Shown here in pieces: positions 22,768 through 35,300 of a DNA stretch of 64,000 nucleotides. The stretch spans positions 32,571,668-32,635,667 of the forward strand of contig NC_092569.1 in NCBI RefSeq assembly GCF_037975245.1. The letters are read 5' to 3'. This DNA comes from Apostichopus japonicus. Its lineage: Eukaryota > Echinodermata > Holothuroidea > Aspidochirotida > Stichopodidae. Position 1 is the stretch's first letter, and every line of letters begins with the position of its first letter. The notes below the pieces were generated by a model that was not told the origin of the DNA, made no database searches, and worked only from the letters and a program-made list of their open reading frames with translations. Both the position numbers and the translations under genes were made by a program.

Positions 22768-23213
22768 ATATTGCCCATGAAGAAGCACCAGAATTTGAAA
22801 TAACATGGACCACCAAACTGCAGGATATTAATGTAGAAGAGGCGGAGATTGCAATGTATGAAGTGTCCTGTGAGTTGCCAGAAGTGGTGTCGTCTACCCC
22901 TACAGTCATTGTAGATGTGGTGAAGATGGGCTGTGTACAGGACACTGGGGTAGAGGCCTCATTAATTCTGTCGTTTACCCATACACTCATTATATATGTA
23001 GCAGGGGTGAAGATGGGCTGTGTTCAGGACACTGGGGCAGAGGCCTCATTAATTCTGTCTAATATCTACCATGCCAGACTGGAATCAATACTGGGGCTCG
23101 CTGGGTTAATAGGTAATTTCCTACAGATCAAAGGCGTTGGTGGGTCCATCTTCCAATGGAGGGATTCATTTCAATTACTTTGCACAACACCACTGGTCAT
23201 CATCAAGAAGTAG
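22768..23213 (+). pseudogene. Retroelement relic with retropepsin-like active site
   Basis: An open plus frame from about 22768 reads AHEEAPEFEITWTTKLQD, then MYEVSCELPEV, then a segment ending CVQDTGVEASLI and a second copy ending CVQDTGAEASLI. D-T-G-A-E-A-S is the classic active-site loop of retroviral-type aspartic proteases of LTR retrotransposons, where the hydrophobic-D-T-G is catalytic. The protease start is tandemly duplicated (~88 bp) and the frame ends at TAG (23211-23213). I see no reverse transcriptase, integrase or LTR pair nearby. This is a broken host-resident retrotransposon fragment; lineage is not assignable by eye. Confidence 0.6.
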
Positions 23214-25469
23214 TACCAAGCGATGCATATTTATGAGTTCACCCCAATAGAGAGTCACATTATTCACCACTGAGTGCAAAGATGATGCTGTAAATGTGAA
23301 TTTCAGGCTCAGAAACAATTCAATGAGCTGGGTTGCCTTTATCTGTGAGCCACTACTGAAATTCTGGGACGTCTAGTCACAGAGGGAAGCTGTTTCATTC
23401 TACGATAGGTCAACCGATCTTGGCATACTGATTATACTGAATAAACTCTAATTAAATTTGTTTTGTTTCACGCAATAATCGCAAATGCAGCTAACTCCTT
23501 TAAATGTGGTTGTGTCACAACTGTAAGCAATAAGCTTGAACTTTATCCACAGTTCGATGAAAATCATTTGACCCTGTGTCTCTACAATGATCAATGTAAT
23601 TATCTCCAAAATACCTCTTGCACCTGTACCTTTCCTAAAACCAAAAATTCAATCATCCCTTTGCCCCTCAACTTCTATCTTTTCCAACATGTGCAAGGTC
23701 TTCTTGAATCACAGCTCTGGGTCAGTCAGTTGAGAGGTCATTGTCTAATCCCTTACCATCTCCTCTTATCCTCCCTGGAAGGTCTTCCCCCCTTCCTCTT
23801 GATGTCAATGAGGTTCAGATGAAAAGTCTGACAGCAATACCTGGAGGAACCAAGAGAAATGATGACAAAACATGACCCAACGTTGATAAGTGTTTACAAC
23901 AGAGTAAATTAAAAACTTCAGATCAGGAATGCCTGTGGGAATATTGTCATCTACAGATGGATTAAAATTTATAAAGTTCAAGAGGTTGGTGACAAGGCTG
24001 AAAATTGTTGCTTTTGAGGTCTGACATTTACTCATAATTTCAATAATGGAGGGGAAAAATGTATATTTGTTGTATGCACTTCACATGTATAGCTTTCAAA
24101 TTAAACAAGGGTGGGGGGTCTCGGGTTACGTATGTTTGAAAGCCAAATTAATCTTGACCTTTGAAATCAAGGTCAAAATTGTTGAAAGACTTGAAACCAC
24201 ACAATGCTACTGTTGTAGACAGACAAATATAGAAGAAAAAAATTCCAATGTTGAAATATTCCATTTTTTTCATAAACTGCATGTCTTTTCGAGAATGTCC
24301 CGTCACCAAAACCGTTTAATGTTATTGACCTATGACCACAGCTTCCAAAACTGTCACTATGGTTATTTTGGATGCTTTTACCCATCTATAAGAAATAATT
24401 GTATAACTTAGCTCCAACAAAATTCAATTGACTACTTGACAATTCATACATGGTGAAGAGCCACACCTGCACCTATTCTGTGATGTTAAATCTTAGACAA
24501 ACCTTCCCTTCTATTGATAATAAAATCCCATCACAAAGGAATTCATTATTACTAGACAATAGTCACCTAACATTTCAAATAATGCAGTGACTTAGCAAAC
24601 CTAGAAGCAAACTTCATAGTTGCAATTTTTTTTTTTAATTCTGCTGTTCACAAATTGTATGGAAGAGTCTTAGTAACATTACCTCTAGGCTAACGGTGTC
24701 AAGCAATAACAATGTTTTGTAAACACATGATTGCGACATAGGCCCATATAGTTACTCTGTTCACAGTGAGCATACAGGATGTGCTCTATAACAGTGTAAC
24801 ATTAACACTACAGTACATGTACACTACTCAGCTGTGATATTTGTTGATGGTACACAGAGATGGCCAAGCTAAGATTCCTACAACCACGCCGGGGTTAAAG
24901 GTAACTAACGTTAAGATCACATGCCAGTTTCAAACTTGATCGTTAAGTCAATTAAAGTATTTAGAGCAGCATTGTGGTAATAAAAAGGCACTCAGGACAA
25001 ATATTGATAGCAACTGGTATAAAAACCAAGCTGTGACTCACCGATGCAAAATGATCCCATATTCACCAAAGAAGTCTTTCCCCAAACATACGAATTGACA
25101 AAATACAGATAGGCAACACCTCAACACTTGTTGTTTTTTCCCTTTTTAATTGGCAAAGCACCTTCTCTTTAACTACTATAAACTGTTTTCATTACCTGGA
25201 CAAGTTTTTGGGTGTCAGAGAAAATGTGTGCAACTTATGAATAATAATTACTGATATATTGAGGGTAATACTGATCAACTTTATGCAGCATCCCAGAGTA
25301 AACAGTACAATTGCACTCCCATGTGATATATATATTCATTTGACCCTTTAAATGTTAAGGAAATTTTAAGGAAAGTCTATGTACTGTAAAAAGACAGCTC
25401 ATCTATACAATAAATGGTATCACCTTGCAGTACCTGTAAAGAGACAGCTTACCTGTATGATAAATGGTA
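23214..25469. other. Non-coding interval downstream of the FAM110-like gene
   Basis: No exon or structured repeat supported. Part may be the 3' UTR of the minus-strand gene that ends at 25470, but I cannot place its poly(A) site. The frames at 23463-23822 and 24046-24411 lack recognisable motifs. Confidence 0.5.
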
Positions 25470-28400
25470 TCACCGAGCAGCACCTAGTGACTTCTTGCAA
25501 TGCACCAGCCACTTGATGACACGAGCATTCTTTGTGATGATGGACTGTGATTGGTCTGGTAACTTGGTCAGCTTTTTCATATTCATGACTCCATCAGCAC
25601 TGACCTTACTACCCTCAGACAGACTCCCCGAATGGCTGGAATTGTTGCTGGAGCCGACCCTCCAGGTATGCATGTCTTGGAATACTGTGTCGTCGTCGTA
25701 AGTGAAAGGCTGCAGGACGCTAGAGAGGACCTCCAACTCCAGCCCCATCATGTCAAAGAATCGATTTAGCTGAGACTGGCTGGACGTCGATGACGAGCTG
25801 ACTTCCGAGTTGGACCTGGAGTACTTCGCTTTTGACCGGGGTTTTAGGGTAATTGAACCCTCCATGCTGCTATGAGGGTCCGTCACCGTTATATCGTTCG
25901 GTGGGGGGTTAGATCTCTTTCCACTAAGAGTGGGAGAGAAAACGCTACTCTTTCGACTTTGTGACTTTCTCTGACCCCCCGCATCGTTAGTAGAAGACCC
26001 TTGAGATGACTGGTGGTAGGAAACAGACCCCGTGCTGGCAACGCTAGATTTAGAGGGCATCCTGTAATGTCCCATCTTCAAACGATGTCGTCTGACCTCA
26101 GGAGAGGCAGATAATTTGGGCTTTACCACTTCAAGAGAGGTTGGTTGCACATCCACCTGGCTCTTGGCTTTTAACTTTGAACGATTAGAACGTGTATTTG
26201 AATGTGGCGTATGTTCCTTTGGATATTCTTTTACCTCGTCGAACCCTCTCCGAGCAATTGTTTCGGCATCCGGAAGATCGGGAAGAGGTTTATAAGAATT
26301 AGGTCTACTTGAATAAGGTTTCTCTTGCTCCTGATAATCTTTTCTCTCATCTAGTCTTCTCGGAGCAGGCATTTCCATTTCAGGATGAACAGTAACTTGG
26401 GCTTTGTTAGAGTTAGGTGTACTGGGACGAGGTGTCTGTTGGGCATTGCTAGAGTTAGGTGTACTGGGGTGAGGTGTCTGTTCAGTTTGATAACATTTCT
26501 TCTCCTCTAACCCTTTCTGAGCAGACATTTCAACATCAGGTATGTCAAGAATCAGTTTCTGAAATTCAGGTTTACCAGAATAAGACTTCTGCTCCTTTTG
26601 ATAACCTTTCCTTTCATCTAAATCTCTATGAGCAACTATTCCATCACCAGGGGGATCAGATGTAGGGGCTTTATAAGAACTAGGTATGCTAGAATACAAT
26701 TTCTGCTCATCATGATAACCTTTCCTCTCATCGAAATCTCTATGAGCAACTATTCCATCACCAGGGGGATCAGATTTAGGGGCCTTATAAGAATTAGGTA
26801 TGCTAGAATATGATTTCTGTTCTTTTTGATCAAGAAGGGGTTTGTAAGACGGATTTATTTTAACGTAGTCGGCCTCTTCCGAATCAATGTCAACCTCGAC
26901 AGAAACGTTCAGGGAAGAAGTGACATCTTCTGCCATCCCGCCCGATCCATCGGACTTCAAGCTGACAGTAGTCAGAGCAGAGTAAGTTTCTTTTCTACGA
27001 CGTGATTTCATCCCTGCGGCATCTCTACCTCTGATTGTATTTTCGTTTCTGTCTTTGCGAGTGTCATTCCATATCTGAGGTCTGGGTACACTCGCATCGT
27101 CAGGCTGGATGTCCACATTCTCCTCCTTCTCGCAGTTCACGGACTGGGCGGCAGGCTGACTGTCCGTTTCATCTCTGATTTGCACCCTCCGTGCAAACAC
27201 TACCCCATCGCGAGGTGAATCTGCAGCGTCAAACGATTGGTCAGACGATCTTACCGTATTATTAGGTTCGGTTATATCCCGAATGGCTAAAGCAAAGTCG
27301 AGTGGATGCATAGATTTATTAAAGACATCAATGTTGTTCTCTTTTGAAGCACTTTTAGAAGCTGGTTTCGGTAATTTAGGTGGATAATGCATTACTAGTG
27401 CTCTCCCATCAGTGGTATCACCATCTCTGTAGGTGGCAACCCTCTGCGGTGGTTCAGTTTCTGTATCTACTTCATAACTTCTTGCAACAATCTCTTCCCA
27501 CTCTGGATCGGTACCCTCTGTTGTTTTCAGTCTATTGTTAACGTCTCTCTCCATTGTTTTCAATCCATTGTTATCATCTTTCTCCACTGTTCTCAATCTA
27601 TTGTTATCGTCTTTCTCCTTTGTTTTCAATCTATTGTTATCATCACTCTTGCATCGACTAGATGAAGAATCGCTTTTGTAATGCAAATTGTAAACCCGCT
27701 GTTGGCCCTGGCTGAAAGATGTTACATCAGTAGGCTTGGAATTTAAGGTTTCCTTTTGTTCTGATTTCAAATATGAGCTTTCGACCTTCCCAGAATCCTT
27801 ACGATTGTTCTGCGAGAAAAGTACTGTTGAATCGACTTGAGTCTCATTTTTATTGCTTTGACTCAACCCATCATCATTGTCAGGTGTTAAAGAAGTCTTT
27901 TGGGGCTCAAATAATAACTGTTGAGTGTCTTTGCTAAGTTCAATTCCCAGAAATGAAGTTGACATCAAGTCCTTGTCTAGCTTTAGAGGCTTGGAATCAG
28001 AAGAGACAAGTCGACTGATATGAAGTTGACTCTCTGTTTTCAAGCTCTCTAGATCAATGCTTGATACAATGGAAGAACTTAGCTGATGGTCTGGAGTCTG
28101 CCTCGCTTGACTGCTGGAATAACGGGACAGACTTTCTGAATCTGTTACCTCCTTCCTGTCACGTTTTGGAATCTGCGGTCTGGTGATGCTAACGTCCGTT
28201 AAACCGCCTTTGTGTATAAAGCTCACCATCCTTTTGACTGAAACACCCGATGATTGTTGGTTGTTACCGACGGCAACCCTCCCTGCAGAACCGTCAGAGG
28301 TGTTAACTACCGTACGGTTTTCGGTTTCATGTAAAGAATTCACTACGTTCTGTAGGTGAGATCCAGAAGGGCTTTTCCGTTTTACATTTATACTTTTGGA

Positions 28401-29243
28401 AATTGATTTAACCGTTCTGGCATCCCTCATTCTTGACCGTGGGTTGAAATGTGGTTCCCTTGCAGGTGTGTTCATAGAGGCACTCAAAACAGTCTTCTTA
28501 TTCTTCTCAGTGTCCACACTCCTCCTCTCTTCTTCTGGATCTAAACTAGACGGCTTACCAACCTCAGTAAAAGCAGAGTTTGTTGAAAGAGTCAACTTTG
28601 GAGGTTGTTTCAGGTCCAGATGTCGCTGTCCTCTTGAAGATACAAACTCAACATGATGACTTTGATCCAAGGCTTTGTCTCTAGATCTCTCAATCGACCT
28701 CGATCTCCTTGAAGGGCTGACATTCTCAGGGACGGAATTCTGATCATGAAAGACTCGGTTTCGGTTGCTGGCCGGTGGGGCGCTTTGATCTCGATTTTTC
28801 ATCCATCCCCTTGTGACCACAGAGCGCCCTCTGCTCTTACTTTCCCGTTCGCTGCCACTCTGGCCGTTCAATAATTGCACACGGTCTCTGACCGATAGTT
28901 TGACTCCCTCTGAGTCTGTCCCTGATCTACTACCCTCTGCCTCCTCTTTCCTTTTATTGATCCTCTGATGTCCGTCTCCAGTTTTATTCATCTCTCTAGG
29001 GAGTTCAGATTCAGTGGTGTCTTTCTCTTTATGTCTACCCCTGTTCCTCATTTTCCTGGGATCATCTTTTGATCCTAGGATATCACCATAGCGGCTCTCC
29101 ATGACAGGCTTACGACGTACCCTCTCTATATTGCTATGAAGGATATTCCTAGCATGCACAAAATCTGGACCCATGTTCACATCCTTCAGTGGGGTTGGGT
29201 GATACTCAATTGAGCCATTCCATGTCTTCATAGCCACTGGCAT
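25470..29243 (-). CDS. FAM110-family protein, 1257 aa, single coding exon
   Basis: Uninterrupted frame from ATG (in-frame TAG three codons upstream) to TGA. Residues ~20-55 (NMGPDFVHARN, then RRKPVMESR) resemble the FAM110 N-terminal block (GPDY.RR, then R.SAVERLEADKAK). The C-terminus has QLNRFFDMMGLELE at ~1158 and NARVIKWLVHCKK at 1239-1251, matching FAM110_C (FF..CGLD and IERNAR(V/I)IKWLY). Family members bind centrosomes and spindle poles and affect cell cycle and migration. Vertebrate paralogues are only ~300-370 residues; here the centre is a long Ser/Lys/Asp-rich, probably disordered region. It contains ~11-residue DDNNRLKT.EK repeats (~532-574) and ~40-residue repeats with SYSSIPNSYKAP and DERKGY (~797-1018). 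The family call is fairly sure; orthology to FAM110A, B or C cannot be given. The single coding exon also fits the family. Confidence 0.75.
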   Translation of the reverse strand: MPVAMKTWNGSIEYHPTPLKDVNMGPDFVHARNILHSNIERVRRKPVMESRYGDILGSKDDPRKMRNRGRHKEKDTTESELPREMNKTGDGHQRINKRKEEAEGSRSGTDSEGVKLSVRDRVQLLNGQSGSERESKSRGRSVVTRGWMKNRDQSAPPASNRNRVFHDQNSVPENVSPSRRSRSIERSRDKALDQSHHVEFVSSRGQRHLDLKQPPKLTLSTNSAFTEVGKPSSLDPEEERRSVDTEKNKKTVLSASMNTPAREPHFNPRSRMRDARTVKSISKSINVKRKSPSGSHLQNVVNSLHETENRTVVNTSDGSAGRVAVGNNQQSSGVSVKRMVSFIHKGGLTDVSITRPQIPKRDRKEVTDSESLSRYSSSQARQTPDHQLSSSIVSSIDLESLKTESQLHISRLVSSDSKPLKLDKDLMSTSFLGIELSKDTQQLLFEPQKTSLTPDNDDGLSQSNKNETQVDSTVLFSQNNRKDSGKVESSYLKSEQKETLNSKPTDVTSFSQGQQRVYNLHYKSDSSSSRCKSDDNNRLKTKEKDDNNRLRTVEKDDNNGLKTMERDVNNRLKTTEGTDPEWEEIVARSYEVDTETEPPQRVATYRDGDTTDGRALVMHYPPKLPKPASKSASKENNIDVFNKSMHPLDFALAIRDITEPNNTVRSSDQSFDAADSPRDGVVFARRVQIRDETDSQPAAQSVNCEKEENVDIQPDDASVPRPQIWNDTRKDRNENTIRGRDAAGMKSRRRKETYSALTTVSLKSDGSGGMAEDVTSSLNVSVEVDIDSEEADYVKINPSYKPLLDQKEQKSYSSIPNSYKAPKSDPPGDGIVAHRDFDERKGYHDEQKLYSSIPSSYKAPTSDPPGDGIVAHRDLDERKGYQKEQKSYSGKPEFQKLILDIPDVEMSAQKGLEEKKCYQTEQTPHPSTPNSSNAQQTPRPSTPNSNKAQVTVHPEMEMPAPRRLDERKDYQEQEKPYSSRPNSYKPLPDLPDAETIARRGFDEVKEYPKEHTPHSNTRSNRSKLKAKSQVDVQPTSLEVVKPKLSASPEVRRHRLKMGHYRMPSKSSVASTGSVSYHQSSQGSSTNDAGGQRKSQSRKSSVFSPTLSGKRSNPPPNDITVTDPHSSMEGSITLKPRSKAKYSRSNSEVSSSSTSSQSQLNRFFDMMGLELEVLSSVLQPFTYDDDTVFQDMHTWRVGSSNNSSHSGSLSEGSKVSADGVMNMKKLTKLPDQSQSIITKNARVIKWLVHCKKSLGAAR

Positions 29244-31110
29244 AATGTGCTACCATCCAGGCTCAGAAACTGTACTTCCTTACGAAATTCCCTCCGCAAG
29301 TATTTCAAAACATTCTCTTCACTATAATCCTTCCATTTTTGTATCCTTTGTGTGGGATCAAGGGGGTCAGGGGAGGGAGTGAGAAACCTTTCCTTTGATA
29401 TTATTCAAAAGCTGAAAGATACCCTACTCTGTCTGTCAACACAAGAAAAAAAGACGAGCACTGTTGGCATTAATCGACTGGCTTTAAGAGATTCTAAGCA
29501 CTCCACGAATCTCTGGAATTCTTAATTCAAACAAGAGCAGCCCAATTAGCAGAATTAATCACAGCAGTAAATACAATCCTGTGCATTAAACTATATCACC
29601 CAAGCTGTTTGTCGCATGACATGTGTCAAAGGTGAGATATTTCCAAACCATCTTCTTCAGGCTTTTATCCACAATGTATAAGTTCAAGTACATGAGAGTT
29701 CATCCAATATTCCTCCAAATTTTCTAATCCTTCTGACACTCACTAAAGTAAACTATTTCAGGAATGTTAAGAGTCTGGTTTTTAATTCCGAACAAGGGGC
29801 TTCCCATACCACGTCCATTCAAAACTAACAATAACAGCTGATGCAAGACTCTCTATGCTACTGTACACAGGTCCAATTCAAGAAATCAACAACTGCTGAT
29901 GCAAGACTCTCTATGCTACACAGGTCCAATTCAAAGATGAATGCATTATCTCTCTATGTCTGTTCAACTCCTTCTTGAAAAAAAGCTGCTTGGTCCTCAA
30001 TCACTCTGAAAAAAGCAATCAATTCCAGAGAGAGAAATGCCAATGATCTGTCATCCACAGTTTCACATTTCTTTCATTTTCAAAGTAACACCTGAGGGCA
30101 CATAACTGCTACCCCAGCAAGAAACCATCCAAAGCAACAAATATCACAGACTACAGATTCTGTTGTGCTATGTCATTCAAAGATATATGTCTAGAGGCTG
30201 GATATCTTTAGAACGATAACAGGATTCTGAAAAGAGAAAGAAAGAGAAAAAAAACCTTATCATATAACCATGAAATCTCAAATATTGGTAATCTTAAAGG
30301 GGACACAAACAAAACCATCCATTTTGGTTAATAATATGACAGATCTTTGTGAAAAGGTACTCCCACAAACAGATCTATACAAAAAATGTTATTCCATTTA
30401 GGAAATATCCTAGTTTAAAAATACCCATCGGGACACTAGTATACACGTGGTACATTTCATTGTAATGTCTCTCTGTTTTGTCTTGTTTGAACATATTTTC
30501 AAGGTATAATTACAGTTTTAATGCAAGTCATGTTAAGAGGTTCAGTATTTTAGACTCAGCATTGTTTGGGGACGTTGTGCATGACAGTAATATCTCTATC
30601 ACACAGAACACTAATGACGTATGGGTTTATGTCTCATGAAAGCAATGGCTCCCAGACAGGGAGTAGCATGACATAAAGGGATACAAACCAAAGTCACTTT
30701 TGGTTTTAAGAAACAAAATTTAAACTAATAGGAACATCTTGCATTATACTACATAATAAGCATTTGAGTTCTAAGAGCAGCTTGTACTTATACTACATTA
30801 TTATAAGTATGTACCTGTACATGTGGTATATTGTGGTTTATTTACAGAAATGTTCAAATCACCAGGTTGGAAAGAAACAAACAGAAAGGTCAAAGTCCAA
30901 AATCCGAATCAATTCAAAACAACGGAAACATGAACTTCAATTTATTGTACCTCTTGAAGAAATCATTTATTTTTCTTGTAACCGGTGATAAAAGAAAATT
31001 GTAAAAGCTCTCACCGATATGTATTTACTTTTGTAGCATATAGGCAAATCAAAATGGAAGACTTTGGTATCCTGTCTGAATGTACTTATACAGCCCTAGT
31101 ACCGCGAACC
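29244..31110. other. Upstream region of the FAM110-like gene
   Basis: Expected to hold the 5' UTR and promoter of the minus-strand gene, but no TATA box, CpG-rich block or clear 5' exon was identified. It includes a ~53-bp duplication (GATGCAAGACTCTCTATGCT at ~29843 and ~29900). Confidence 0.4.
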
Positions 31111-31184
31111 TAAAGTAAATATGAGTGTATTCCACAGCAAAGTTCCCACTGGCTGTAATTCCCATTCCTCTGTTGCTCTCCACC

Positions 31185-31925
31185 ACAGAGACTATGGGCA
31201 CAAACTTAGCTATGTACAGTAATCTACACAGAGACTATGGACACAATCTTAGCTACAGTAATCTACGCAGAGACTATGGACACAAACTTAGCTACAGTAA
31301 TCTACGCAGAGACTATGGGCACAAACTTAGCTATGTACAGTAATCTACACAGAGACTATGGACACAATCTTAGATACAGTAATCTACGCAGAGACTATGG
31401 ACACAAACTTAGCTACAGTAATCTACACAGAGACTATGGACACAAAATTAGCTACAGTAACCTACGCAGAGACTATGGACACAAACTTAGTAATCTACGC
31501 AGAGACTAAGGACACAAACTTAGCTACAGTAATCTACGCAGAGACTATGGACACAAAATTAGCTTAAGTAATCTACACAGAGACTATGGGCACAAACTTA
31601 GCTATGTACAGTAATCTACACAGAGACTATGGACACAATCTTAGATACAGTAATCTACGCAGAGACTATGGACACAAACTTAGCTACAGTAATCTACACA
31701 GAGACTATGGACACAAAATTAGCTACAGTAACCTACGCAGAGACTATGGACACAAACTTAGTAATCTACGCAGAGACTAAGGACACAAACTTAGCTACAG
31801 TAATCTACGCAGAGACTATGGACACAAAATTAGCTTAAGTAATCTACACAGAGACTATGGACACAAAATTAGCTACAGTAACCTACGCAGAGACTATGGG
31901 CACAAACTAGCGCTAGTAATCTAGG
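31185..31925. repeat. ~39-bp minisatellite with 271-bp higher-order unit
   Basis: Units such as AATCTACGCAGAGACTATGG plus ACACAAACTTAGCTACAGT, about 18-19 copies, some shortened or with an ATGTACAGT insert. The block starting near 31318 is repeated almost exactly 271 bp later (from ~31589), including idiosyncratic variants such as GAGACTAAGGAC and AGCTTAAGT. Frames through it are artefacts. Confidence 0.96.
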
Positions 31926-31929
31926 CACA

Positions 31930-34900
31930 GCCAAATATATTCAATAGATCCACAGTGCTGGCCAGGAAGTCTTATAATGCAACACATGTTCCATTACCAA
32001 TGACAGCTGTTGTAACACCTGACAGCTTTACTTTGGCGAAATGTTTGTGATAAACTGTCGCAATGGAAATCTACACACAGACCGCACACGGTATCATCCT
32101 GTTTGCCAAATCAGCTCCTAAAAAACAATTTGACTGTGGAATTTGGACAAACCTGTCAATTTTACTGTCAACTTTAGACTACCGTATGAAAACATAATCT
32201 GCTGTGAAAAATATACGCAATCTTATCCACAGTATCTCAATCGTGGGTTTTTTCTTCTCAATCAGACAACATTCCATTCCAAACAAAGCATGTGTGCATG
32301 CTGCATTCAAGTTTCAACGTAACATTCAACAACAAACATTTTGACCTTTGAAAATTTTACCTATTTCAAAGTATATATACTGTACTTCATTTACTTATCA
32401 GATACACAAATTGCTGATTTTTTTATATATTTTTTAACTGGAAAATCATGTTCTATGCTAATTAACTTTTTTTATATCATTTTTTGTTTTTGGTTTTGTT
32501 TTTGCAATTTATACTGTAACATTTGATATTGTACTATGCTCCAAACTGCCACTACAAGAGTTCAAAAGCCTACTTCAGTTACAATAAGCTGGATACTGTA
32601 TTATGTAAGCTCAATGACCACATGTCATCATGTACATCAACAGCCTATCTGCATACTATTGCTAATGATAAGATCAGCTTACAGGAACTATTGATTTTGA
32701 TCTAGGGATGACAGTCTTGGTTTTTTAATAGCTAGTGTGTACTGTGTTGGTCTTGACACTCTTTGCAGTAAACACATCATTGAATTGGTAGCACTAGTAA
32801 GTCTGTGGTTCAATTCAACAAGAACTTTACTAGTAAATGTGTACAGCCTGCAGAGTCAGAGAAATACTGTATACTGTATATACAACACTGTTCTATAGAC
32901 ATTGGAGTGACAGATCCCTGGTAAATCTTATGTACACTTTTGGGTGGTTCTGAGTCTAAAAAGAGTAACCAAATGGAAATGTTTTTAACTTTGCAATGCT
33001 TCACCTAATAGACTTCACTTGAGAGTCAATATAAAGCTAACAACCAGAGCTTTGCAGTTGTAGCCTACTTCTTTGTGTATGTGTGTGTGTTGGAGGGGGG
33101 GGAGGGGGTTGTATTGAAGTTTATTGCTGATTCGGGCTGAAAGTTTGTTATGGTTCAAAAATTACATGAACATAATTATAAAATTAATTATACATAATTA
33201 ATTTATCAATTATATTCCAAAATTATTTTACGGGCTTACTAATAGGACACCAAACTCCAACTTGTTTTGGAACAAGCTTGATACTTCAGATATATATCTT
33301 GAGAAGCTTAGGTCTTAGGGCATGACAAGAATTAGTCCATCAACCATACAGTAGGTTGCATTTTTCAGCTCTCTTGAGCAGCTCAACTTACTGAAACTTT
33401 ATCTCTCCTGCAAACAGTCTGGTTAGTTTGGACATGGAGCTGTTTATAGCTCCATGGTTTGGAAGAGTTGATTTGTTCACACCTTGCCATGTCTGCCTTG
33501 ATCTGATAGTGATTTGGCTACTAGCTGTGTGATGAGTTGCATAATAGACGAATAGGCAGCTCAACTAAGGTGCGAAAAGATGGGACTGATCACTCAGCTA
33601 ACCAACTGGAAAAAACCTGCCATTCAGTACAAACAGCGGGTTTTGATGCAACCTATAGCCAATGGACACTTGGCGGCATGGGTGAATGGCCATGCATGTG
33701 AATTATTACATGAAATTGCCTGAAAGGTAAAATTTTGGTGCAATTTGCCCCAAAATCTTCCGATGTTCAAAATTCCGTCGATCTGCCCATACTACCACCT
33801 GTTGTTTTCTTTTAACAGAATTATTGTTATTTGAATATACTGGCCTAGGCCAGTACAAGTAGTAGTCTAACACTAACGTTAGGCTACTACTGTACTAGTA
33901 CTGGTATAGCCTATAGCCTAGGCCTGTACTAGCCTAATGCTAACATTAGGCCTCTAGAGACCTAGGTTAGCCTTGTACTCATAACTACCTCCAAGTACCC
34001 TATCCACTTTATTTGCAGATTGTACAACTATGTTACTTTAAGGTTGTTTCCAGAAAGATAAACTTGCAAATTAGGATTTGTCTACTTTACAATAAATTTG
34101 AAACTGCTGCAAAAGGCTCCCCTCCACTGACCCTGCACCGTAGCATGAATAATTAGCAGCGAAGTGGGCAGATCCACAACTTGGCTCTTTTAGAATTTAG
34201 CATGAATATCTCAGTAATTTTGCAATAAATTTCCACAATTTTGGTATCAAAAGACAGGAAAATTTGTTGACAAAAACAATACAGCAACATTTAATACAAA
34301 TCCAAGTCTTTACTTCTGATTCCATTATAACAGACAAAGGAAATGCTATTTGCATAACTCATTTGCATATTTGAATACTAAATGTGCAATTCATGCAATG
34401 AAATACAAAAGACTGAATTTCATTAAGGATTAGGCCAAAGTTTAAATAATAGTGTTTTTAAATAAGCTCCTTTTAATTTCATCAATTATATCATTCTCTA
34501 ATGTACATTATAATATTAATTTCCAAACAATATAACATGTCAAGGGTTTATCATGTACAGAAATTGATAGTGCTTAAAGAAATGATTCCCTACAGTAAGT
34601 CTACAACAGACTGTATGAAGATCGCTGTACTACATTTGTGTGTACATATACAATGACAGAAGCTATTTAGACCTATTGAGTTACTTGAAAAGACAGGAAA
34701 TTGTTCATTTGTTCAAAATTAGTGAACACACAGAAAGTACATAGTGACAATTAACACAGCAGAGTATACAGGTAACGAACGGCTGAGTGAACTTCAACAA
34801 ATACAACAAAAGTGTTTGGGAGTGTTCTGTGCAAGGATGTACAAGAAAATATCTTATACTGCACATGATACTGTAGGAGTAGTACAGTAGCAATGTACAG

Positions 34901-35300
34901 TAGCTGATCGTTTCTGTGTATTAATTGAGCTGGTAAATAATAAAGAGCCAACTGAATCATTTGATCACTTTAACCAACCCTGGTGACAAAAAGGATCAAG
35001 TCAATTTCCAGTTTGTTCCTCTTTGTGCTATCATTGCATGGCAATCTATCAACATAACCCCCCTTCTCCCCTGCACCCCCATTAAATCCATTTTTTGGGT
35101 GATTTAGAATAATAAGTTCCCAGTGAATATTTTAGAAAGCATGTCCCAAATGTTATACCACAGACTGTTTTGAGCATGACCTCTCAGATCTCTGACTGAA
35201 ATTTTTCAAAACATCTACCAACTATGCCTCTAGAGCTCAGTATTGCTTGATTTTTACTTTTAAAAACCAACTGCCTTTAAATAGAATGATTGTCCTCCAA
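31930..35300. other. Gene-poor interval
   Basis: AT-rich with no supported exon. It contains a TAGGCCTAG-rich palindromic patch at 33840-33965 and a GT/G-rich tract near 33078-33110. Confidence 0.5.
33840..33965. repeat. Palindromic TAGGCCTAG-rich patch with hairpin
   Basis: AGTAGTAGTCTAAC (about 33858-33871) pairs with GTTAGGCTACTACT (about 33878-33891) across a six-base loop, amid GCCTAGGCC words. Confidence 0.7.

Noticed and set aside
22417-22806. Long frames MDYHTNY / VVHVISM
   Set aside because: Produced by a 21-bp repeat on both strands; no start context or domain.
25414-28656. Plus-strand frames opposite the FAM110-like gene
   Set aside because: Shadows of the 1257-codon minus-strand frame.
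31125-31838. Repeat-peptide frames (RDYGHKLSYSNLR)
   Set aside because: Artefact of the 39-bp minisatellite (13 codons per unit).
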